Source of the DNA: Schizochytrium sp. TIO01
Taxonomy: Eukaryota; Sar; Bigyra; Thraustochytrida; Thraustochytriidae
Length of the DNA: 64,000 nt
NCBI GenBank assembly: GCA_004764695.1
Contig: SMSO01000031.1
Coordinates: 9,645,761-9,709,760 of the forward strand
Direction of reading: 5' to 3'
This document shows positions 10,687 to 20,200 of this stretch, piece after piece. The notes under the pieces were generated by a model. The model was given only the letters and a program-made list of their open reading frames with translations, was not told where the DNA came from and made no database searches. Made by a program: the position numbers and the translations under genes. The first letter of the stretch is position 1; every line of letters begins with the position of its first letter.

Positions 10687-11268
10687 TCACTCTGAACTTT
10701 GTGGTGTCGTTTGTGCTATTGATTCTGGAAGTTCTAATGTTTCTGTGGTGGTGGCCTGTTCTTGATTCTCCGCTGTGTCATCAGCTGCGGACGAGGATGA
10801 TGAGGAAGATGAATTTGTCTGAGAGACACGATTTGATCTGGGTTGTGAAGTCTTCTTGGATCTCTTCTTCTGCCGAGCCCGAGTCCTTGCATCTTTGACA
10901 AGTCGTCCTGTTGGGGATTTCGTACGCAGTTTCCCAGAGGTCGTAATTTCCTTAATGTAGGCGAGTTCCAAGATAAACTTGTTTTCCTTATATTTCTGGC
11001 TCTGTTGATATGCATGGACATATCCCCAGCCAACTTTGCTCCCACAGCCGATACAAAATGTGTCTTGGATTGTGTGAGGCCCAGTCCGGAGCTGCTTATC
11101 TTCCTTAGGGCCACTTCTGTAATTCCAGATTTTGGTCACCAAAATGGCCTGCCCTGAGTTACCTTGGAATTGCCTCGACTCCAACAGAATTGTTCGAGAG
11201 AGATGCATTCCACACTGCGCGCATATGTACAGGTTTCCAATTCCCAGCTCGTGATGAAATGTAATCAT
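10687..11268 (-). CDS. Yippee/Moh1-family zinc-binding protein with basic tail
   Basis: 193 residues from the ATG at 11268; the frame is open further upstream to 11397 but offers only a TTG there, so I take the ATG. The Yippee zinc module is complete: C16-x2-C19, then exactly 52 residues, then C72-x2-C75, which is the C-x2-C-x52-C-x2-C spacing of the family. Diagnostic blocks are RQFQGNSGQA, LRTGPHTIQD, SKVGWGYVHAY and SQKYKENKFILELA. Family members are small proteins (about 110-130 residues) linked to spindle, nucleolus and ubiquitin-ligase (GID/CTLH) work. Here about 80 residues follow: a Lys/Arg-rich stretch (about 125-150, RARQKKRSKK) that looks like a nuclear localisation signal, then Ser-, Thr- and Glu-rich sequence. 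It is convergent with GH114 and divergent from the EF-hand gene. Confidence 0.93.
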   Translation of the reverse strand: MITFHHELGIGNLYICAQCGMHLSRTILLESRQFQGNSGQAILVTKIWNYRSGPKEDKQLRTGPHTIQDTFCIGCGSKVGWGYVHAYQQSQKYKENKFILELAYIKEITTSGKLRTKSPTGRLVKDARTRARQKKRSKKTSQPRSNRVSQTNSSSSSSSSAADDTAENQEQATTTETLELPESIAQTTPQSSE

Positions 11269-12651
11269 TGTAACCAACGGTGCAAACAATTGGCCTCCGA
11301 ATGGCCCTTTCTTTAATTGTCTTGCAAAACAGACCAAGGTCAGAACCACAATGAATGGATGATACCCCAAATTCTGCCACTGAGAGTCTAGTTTCAAGGC
11401 CCCTTGTCTTCCGCCTGCGTATGGAGCCCAAAAGTAGACCAGGGCTAGCTAGCGCAAAAAGGCACCAAGAAAAGTCTGGTTCGGCCTGGAACCTCCTGAT
11501 GATGATGAGCCGGACCGCGCCCCAATACCACTAGCGGAACCTCCAGAAAACACAAATCTGCGAAGAACCTTGCTAACTAACTCTTCCAGGCAGTCAGTCC
11601 TGCAGGCACAAGACCCTCGCCCTTGAGTGTTGGCCTCTTGTTGCGGGATTGACTTTGGATTGAGTGCTTTTCTTCACTGTTTCTTTTTCTTTTCCTCATC
11701 TTCTTTCTCTGTTCTTTTCTTTTCTTTATATGTATTCGTAGCACTTTTTCACAAAGCAATTATGATGTGTGAGATTTGGAGAAGTCATAGTAGTATTTTG
11801 AAGTATTTTGATACCAGGGCATGAACAATTCAGACAGTACGGCATCTAATGTTTACACACTCCTGGAGAGTTTGTTGGATCTAGAAGATAAAGTATAGCT
11901 TCAATGTATCAAACCATTTCTGGATCGATCCAAATATTCGAAACTAAAAGCATTAGTACGTACCATTAGGTTTGAATGAAGTCGATTATACACAGTGAAG
12001 TGAATGCAGAGAATAGTAGCTTCCAATCAAACAGCATCGTGTTTATGCTTCATGCAAACCCCACACGTTGAATCTCTTCAAGACCGTTTTGAGAGTTTTT
12101 TTTCCAACTAACTTCTTCAAAATCTGAGCGAGTACACCATAGCTCAAATCCAATTGCAGAATAAGCATTGCCAATATTGCAGAATAAATATTAACAGGAA
12201 GTTGAGCTTTTGTAGGTCTCAACACAATCTCCAACACAGGCCCACACACTCTTGAAATAAAATAGCACGAAGAATTCATATCGTTCCCTGCGTTCCCATA
12301 GCTTGCAATGGAGAACACCGCGTTGCATTTTCTGAGAAACTAGGGTACAACAAACACAACAAACTTTCTGGCGACTCCAGCTGTATTGAATATATTTCAT
12401 GACGTAAAAAGCACACCATCTACTTTACTTTGTCAACAAGCTTGATAGTAACTTCACAACTGAGACTTCTCTCTATAGGCGAAGTTATCCGGTACACATA
12501 AAAAATGGAGAACAAAAGTTATGAGAACACTGGAGCATGCGTACTTTGTAGTAGAGACTATCAAGGTAGACGATTGAGCAGACCCTTTTGACGAGAATAT
12601 AACGTGAAAAGGCGCATCTAATGGGTGTGGCCCACTAGGATCTCAGCCGGT
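11269..12651. other. Divergent spacer between Yippee and EF-hand genes
   Basis: 1.4 kb that should contain the promoters of two divergent genes. A pyrimidine-rich stretch (TTTCTTTTTCTTTTCC and relatives) lies at about 11680-11735. ORFs at 11577-11824 and 12043-12400 are simple-sequence or featureless, and I do not call them. Confidence 0.55.
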
Positions 12652-13892
12652 ATGGAGACAAAAGAAGGCTATGAAGATGATGAGGACGCTGCTTATAACA
12701 TTGCTCAACGTGCTCTTAAGTCAAGCGATCGAAAAACGCAATTTCTTGCCAAAAAGATTGTGATCCTCTCTCCCCGTAGTCGAACACTCGGTGAGGCCAC
12801 TCCAATGCTAAATAATTACTTGCAATCAAGAAAGCTTAGAGGGCAACTCGAACAAAGTCAGAACAAGCAAGCCCAGTTCATGGATCCGTATATTAAAAAT
12901 GTCTGAAAGCGTGCTATAAGAATTTAGCAAAAGAAACGCCTGATGTGACGCTTGGGATGCTTCAAGATTATATGAAAAATGTTGACTTTCCAAATACAAT
13001 GGCTTGTCTTTTACCTGACGAACTTCCTGATGATACGATATTGACGTGGAGCTGGTTGCTCAGGACAGCAGAGTACAAATATCAAGGTCTAGAACCTGAA
13101 CAACTTGTTAATTTGCAAGGTACTCTGAGTATAGCATGTGAAAGACTTATTGAAAACGTATTTAGTCAGTGTTATGGATATAAAGAAACTCCTGATCTTC
13201 CTTCAGATGTTTTTGCGGTGGAGTTCTGTGCCCGTCTCAACCGAAATTCCTCGTTTTCTCGCTTCTCATCCTATCCTGTTTACAGCAATGGCAACCTGAA
13301 ACTCGAATATGTTCAGGACGCATATGCTCTTGTCTTTGCACAAGCAAGTGAGTTCATGTATCCCTCAGGTGTGGGAGGTTGTCGTAAGGTCTTGGCGAAG
13401 CTTCGTGTGCTAAGCTCTTCCAAGGAAAAGGACCATGCACATCACTTAGATGAGCACATTGATCTTCGTGATGGTTTTGAGAAAAGAGACGAAAACCAGA
13501 CAGGATTTGTCAGTGTTCGTGAGGCACATGCTATTTTGAAAGAAGCAAATATCACTACTATTACTGAAAATTGGCTTGCTCGTTTTGTACGTCCTAAAAT
13601 GGGTGTCGACTATTATGCGTTACTTTGCCTCGGACTAAAGCTGCCTCTCTCGTTCCGTGAGAAACCTGAACCTATCACTAGAGGAGCGCTGCACAATATT
13701 TCTTTACCTGAGCTTAATAACACTTGTCCCAACAGGTATAATGAGGATTCTCGAAGATATTCTTTTGATGTTCTTCGCTATACCAGGGGTATATCACTCA
13801 AGCAAGCTCGTTTAATGCTTCGTATGATTGAAACGTTCCCCGGCGGGCCAATCAAGTATGTGCAAAAAGTTGAGGATCTTGTTAAGGAATAA
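12652..13892 (+). CDS. EF-hand protein interrupted by a one-base frameshift
   Basis: Two overlapping open frames make one gene. Frame A runs from ATG 12652 (METKEGYEDD) to a TGA at 12904-12906. Frame B is open from about 12897 to TAA 13892, but its first candidate start is only a GTG at 12945. The frames meet at a run of five A (12895-12899); one extra A there would join them, giving about 410 residues. The N-terminal 85 residues are charged and helical; the rest is globular. A single canonical EF-hand loop lies at 13488-13523, with D1, N3, T5, G6, V8 and E12 all in place (DENQTGFVSVRE), so calcium binding is likely. No membrane helix is seen and I do not recognise the family. The break may be an assembly error in the homopolymer, a recent null allele, or a small intron I cannot place. 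Confidence 0.75.
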
Positions 13893-14225
13893 AAATGTTT
13901 CTTTAATGTGAGATTAAGGATAACCCAAGGTTCTTGTGATTACCAATTATTTAGAAAATTATTTCAATTGTAAAGGATCATTGTTCGGTGACAAAGAAAA
14001 TCCAAACACAAGGTGAAACTAAATTAAATTTTATATTTTGATTTTAAAACTAATACAAGGGTCAGAATGAAGAGGACATCCTATTTGTTAAATACTTGTT
14101 TTCATCAAAATAGATTGAAGAACACACATTATCTTATTTTATAAATTATAACAGAGGTTTATACGGTGGCTGATGTAATAACGAGTCGAATAACACAGGA
14201 AGAAACTAGGCGCAGGAATACATGA
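13893..14225. other. Convergent 3' spacer
   Basis: 333 bases, AT rich, between the stop of the EF-hand gene (plus) and the stop of the giant cyclase gene (minus). It must serve as 3' UTR and terminator region for both. No ORF or repeat of note. Confidence 0.6.
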
Positions 14226-17200
14226 CTACATACTATCAATTGCAAAATTGTCGATGTTACGAATCATGTTTGCCATTTTTGAATCCATCGCTGAGATTCG
14301 GTCAAAAATAGATTTGATCTGGTTTCCACACCTAACGATTTCCTTGAGAACTGCTTTATCAGAGACATTTTCAATGTTCATTTGCATCCAAGTGCCAGTG
14401 CGCGGATGTTTTGTGCCTCCCACAGGCCGGAAACGTCTCATAAGTTTTGTAAATTTAGAATCTTTCTTTTGCAGAGCCACTCGTGCGAAACGACATGACT
14501 GGATTGTATCTTGAGCAACTTTCTTCGCCATTGGCCATAGTCGGCGAACCACGTAAAAGCGGATGACAGCGATCGAAGCACGGCAACGAAAGAATCGCTT
14601 TAAATACTCTACCTTCACCCCTCTGGTTTGCCGGTGAAGTTGCCGCTCAAGGCTTTCGCTTGATGCTATGTCATGCATACTAAAAGCGAAAATCTCAAGC
14701 GTTTCTTCCATCTCGATACCTCGATACTTGCGACGGAACAGGAGGTCGTACATGCCCTCTTCAAACAGAGAAAACGCTTTGACATGCTCTTCTGAAAGCA
14801 TTGCATGATAAGCAAGCGCGCCGATGTCAAAACCTGATGGGAATGCGACATCGATACGTCTTGGATCCTCTTCGTACCATTCCAAGATGTACTGGTGAAT
14901 GAGGCGCTTCTCCTTGTTTGGCATCATGTCATACACAATATTTCTTTCGACGTCCTCCTTGAAGAGGATAATGTCTTGATGTGGTGACGATGATTGTTCA
15001 GTTAAAAATCCAACTCGTTTCAACTCTTCAATAGCTTCGAGGAATTCCTCTTTGAGAATCTCACGCTCTTCTGAATTCAGAGAATTGACACTGCTTTGAG
15101 TATTGGTACGAAATACACCTTCATCATCTTCGTTTTGATACTGCTGCTGCTGCTGTTGTTGCTGTTGTTGTTGTTGCTGCTGCTGCTGAGGTGACCCTTC
15201 TTGCACCACTCCGGAGCTTGGACGGCGATTTAAGTGGCGTGAAAGGAACCGCGATGTCTTTCGACGAAGCCCATTGTCGCTTTGGGTTCGGCGATTCAAG
15301 GTGACTTCAATGTTCGAGTCTGAATTTTTGTTCCCCATAGTTGAGCTATGTAACAGCTGAGCCGCTACGCTACCTCTCCGTGTTTGGCTTTTGTTTCGAC
15401 CCAGCGAAGGGCGTTCCGTCATGCTTCTTGAGACGTGTGGACGATTGCCAGACGATGAATTCGCAGATACACCACCCTGCGTCGGTGCTGACAACGAAGT
15501 CTCAATTGCACCAGCTCCGGTTGAAGAGTTGGCCGGAGACGGCAAATCTAGATTAGCCAAGGCTTGATATTCTTCACTATTAGCAAGTTGTGGTGGGATC
15601 TCAGCAATGCTATCTTCACGTCGAAGGTTACTCTGAATATTGTCCAATACGTGCCTCGAGGCTTGATGAGAGAAAGAATTTGTTTCTGGAGCAGCAGCTG
15701 CACGCATGAGCTGGTTTTTCTTGGTGTATACGTCAAACAAAAGCTCGAGGGACACCACCTTACCAATTACACTTGCCATCTTTAGGACCAATAGTACATT
15801 AGTGGATAAGTTGTCCCAGCGACTATAAACTTCAGCAACAAAGTGCGCAGGCAGGCTCATGAGTAACAGCGTTTCCGACTTCATGTTTCGCAATCCTTCC
15901 ATGACATGAGCGACGCCAGTAAGTTGATTGATTCGAATAAACCCACGCTCCACAAGGCTATTGAACAGATTGAGTAGATATCCCGGGTTACCCTTGGTGG
16001 AGTCATAGAGAAATTCCAAAAGATCTGCGCCAACACCGACAGCACGGTTCGCAGTAAGGAAGTTCGCCGCATCACGTTGCGAAAGTGGTTCAGTGCTAGT
16101 CACTAAGCACCACATAGGACGAAAAAGTTTACCCTCGTGGTCTTTGCCATCTGCATCAATATCATCATTTTCACCAATACTATGCGCATCAACGCTCAGT
16201 GCGTCAAAATCATTCAACATTTCTATTGCTCCAGTATTATTCATACTTCTGCCTACTACAGACGATGCACTAGACACTGCATGATCCTGGAATTGGGGTA
16301 TGGCACTTCCATTGCTCATGAGCCGAACAGAAGTTGGTCGACCGTGCGTGGACATCTCATCCCGCACGGAAGCATTGGATAGGGCTGTGGTAGGGCGCGA
16401 GAGATCTTGACTATCTTCATCATCGTGCACTTCAGAGTCAAGATTGTCATCATGAAGATGCATTGGTTTTGGTGAGGGTCGAAGCATTTCCTCGTTACGC
16501 GCCACACGCTCGGATTCAAGTTCACAGAGCCTTCGAAGCTCGATCCAATGAGGATTCGAACGTTCATTTGTTTGCATTGTTCGGTAAGCGACGATAAATC
16601 GGACTGCGGGACCTGGCACAACGCGTTTCGAAGAAGCAGCAGCGCGGCTGACGTCAAGCATTTCATCCTGTAAGCGCGTTGTGACATCCATACCATGCTG
16701 CACAGCCCGTTTCAGTAGTTCCCAGCTTGCATCATCCAAATTTTGCGCATCATCGATAATGACAAGAACTGGGCCACGTCGACCAACCTCGTCGAGCAGA
16801 GCCAGAACAACCTCAATAATATCGTCACGGTCCGCTTGACGCATGCTACTAGAAGCCCGCCTGGTATGCAAGCCACGAATAGAATCGGCAAAAAGTTCAC
16901 TCGAGCGAGGGGCGTTACGAATATCAAGATCAGCATCTGAGACACGGTGAGCCAAGTGAGACGGGGTGCCTGGGGTGACTGGAGTATTACCAGCAGACTG
17001 ACCAAGTGTTGGGCTCGGTGACGATTTACGGAACATGGAACTTCGCGACAGAAAAGCATTTAGCATACTCGTGTCGCTGCTATCACTTGCAACACGATGC
17101 CTAGATCCAGAACTACCGGGTGGTGGGAGACTCGAAGATACATCATCTTCAGAAGATCGATGGCTAGGTTCGGGATGATCCTGTGAGCTTTTCCGAGAAA

Positions 17201-20200
17201 GCATAGTATTGAACACACCTGTACCACCGTTTTCCGTTCCATTGTTGGCCCCAGGACCAGAAGCAGATAAGACAAATCCAGGTAAGAGAAGACCAAGCGA
17301 CGATAATCTGCGCCCCCTCAAGTGACCATTTTCTCGTAGACGTGCCAGCATAGGTGAACCTTCCAGAAGCTTATGTTCGCCAGAGTTTGAACTAGCACGC
17401 AAAAACCGACTGCCCACAGATGCAGAAGAAGGCCCTTGCAAAGATGTGTACTGTCCTGATGCGGAGCGGTAATGATCTTGGGGCGAAGACAACGGTACAA
17501 GACCGCCATGGCGTGGAGTCAGCCGCGGCATACTAGCTGGCCGTCCTGAACTTGTGATGGGATACATTGCATCTCCAAGGTCAATTTCGTGGTCAGAAAT
17601 CTGCATAAGCTCCTCCATATTATTGCAAGATGCACTTAGCGGGAAGTCTAGCATAGAGGTACCAGCTCCTGATCCTGAGTGGTAACCGGCACCTGTCATC
17701 ATGGAAGCTTCAACAGGTGATGCTGAACGCGTGGATGTCGGGCTCGCTGGCCGGCCATCATCAAATCCATGACCTTCAGATTCATGTTGACGACTATGAT
17801 GATGATGATAATATTGGTATCCATTGTCTTCTTCTGGCTGCTGATGTTGTGAAGACGAGCCGTTTTCTTTTGCTGTCGAGCTAACATTGTGAACAAAAAC
17901 CATGGAACCAGCATCGTCATTGTCAGAGTCGTGCTCGTAATCAGCATCTTCGTGACCTTCCTCCTCCTCCTCGCCTGGATTCTCAGTATATGGATCAAGC
18001 GTTGGCACTTGGTGAGATTTAGACGATGGCAAACCACCAGGAACCATAGACATAGATCCATACCCTTCTTGTGTTTCATTTACAAAGGTGGTGTTCAGTG
18101 GGGGAAGCATGGTTGTACTATTTGCAGCAGAAAGCGGGAGCGACGTAGCCCCAAGACGAGGAGAAAGGGGAAGTGGCTCAGGGAAGCTGCCCAGATCTAC
18201 ATTTGGAGATGCCCCGGCATCTGCTGACATGGTGTGAGCATGCGATGGAATAGGACTCTTTTTCCTCATGCGACGAACAGTAACATCCATGGAAAGACTC
18301 CGTTGTAATGCTTGACCCACTTGTCCTACAGTATGCGAAAGTTTTGCCAGAGTGCCTGTACCCTGTGGAGAAAACCCGGAGACTGATGTCCCTGCAGTTT
18401 GCGGGCTCAAAGGCTGATCATGACTGAGATTGTTGCCAAAGCCATTAGCTGCAGGAGAGGTTCCAATGTTCGTTGTACTCAAGGAAGTACCAACGTGGAT
18501 ATAGTTGTTGTTGTTATTGCTGGTACTTGAGGAACTATTTAGAGTCATGCTATGGTAGTGCATGAGCTGATGGCCACCATTTCCACCGTTGGGAGTATTG
18601 CTTGCCTGCAACACTGACCCAAGCTGCACCGGCCCAGCGTATGGGCTGCTGAGAGAAGACGCACGTGGAGAGCGAAATGTAGACGTTTCTGATGAGGTAT
18701 AATTATAAGAATCAGTTGCCACAGGCTGCATTTGGCTAAGAGGCGTTCGGTCATCCTCCACAATATGAAATGAACGACTCCTTGAGCCAAATCGAGGTCG
18801 CGGGGCAGAGCGGGATTTTGAAGAGAGTCTCCGTCGTTGTTCTCCGTTACTCCGTCGAGAGCTGGGCGAAGGACTAGGAATGCCATAGTTCATACCAGTT
18901 AGATCCATTGATGCGGTCGAGCGACTACCTTTGTTGTGGCCACGCTTGGTCGCACCATGCTCGCCTCCTTCAGGCGCACCGAGCATTTCATCAGGTATGC
19001 CTTGCGAGGAGTTGAATAGACCACGCATACCGGTACGTTTAAGCATGGGTAACGAAGCTGTTCGGCCAGCTTCATTGAGAGGAATTTGAGAAGGTGTTGT
19101 GACTGGGCTATCCTGATAAGCACTCGCTAAGGTGTGATCAATAGTTTGCGGATCGTAGTCATAATTCACTAATGATGCGGCCTCACTGGGTGCAATAGCA
19201 TTGAGAGCAGAGCCAAGTGTACTCGTGCGGGATTGAAGAAGGGTCTCTTTTCCACCGCCAGAAGGGTTGGTTTTGTCGATTGAGGTTTTGTCTTTGGGTT
19301 TGAATTTGAGCATTTCCTGAACAATTGCTTTCCACACAGAAAATGGAGTTTTGGATTCGGATACCTCTGCAACGTTGTAAAAAATGTCGACCGACTTACT
19401 ATCCGAGACGGAGTTGACCCATTGTAAAAGATGTGATTTACCTGCACTGGGTGGGCCCTCAAGTAAAATTGCTTTACAGGGCCGAAGTCTGTCCAGAAAT
19501 GCGACACGACAAAGGTCTGCTTTAGTGCGTTCTTGTCCAATTGTAGCCCAACCTTGGCCAGAGTACACGTTGCCTTGGTTGGGCAGCATGTGGGTGTGAG
19601 TTTCCAAATTACCTTGATTGAGAGTTTTCTTTTCTGCAATGACAGCGAGGTCAGGACAATACGCGACAACATTTTGGGTGTAGCCCTTGAGCTGATGGCT
19701 AACTTTTGTAAAAGAGAAATTGTGATTGGACCGTGCTTCTTTGTAGGTTTGGGCATCGCAAAGTGCTGAGTTAGGACGCGCCTTACCCATAAGGCGCGCG
19801 GCAAGATTGATACACTCGCCTGTAACAGAATATTCGGCGCGATATTCGGAGCCAATAGCGCCGCAAAAGACTGTACCTGAACAAATGCCTGCGGTAGCGT
19901 GGATTCCTTGGGTATGAATCAAGTTTGCAGCAACTTTGACAGCTCTGGCTGCGTTGTTTTCAAAATAATGCGGGGGGAGACCCATGACGACAATGGCGAC
20001 GCAACCTTTATCATCAATGATAAATTGTCTTAAGGTGCCCCACTGGCTATATGCAGCCTTTTGAACGGCTTTGACGCGCTCTTGGATGCTGTCTAGGAAA
20101 GCGTCCAGAGCACTCTTGCGCGTTGCTGCCTCCAAGTCATCATCTTCAGGCGAGGATGTATCGACGGAAAGTTGCGGACGAAGCTTATAGCGAGGGGTTC

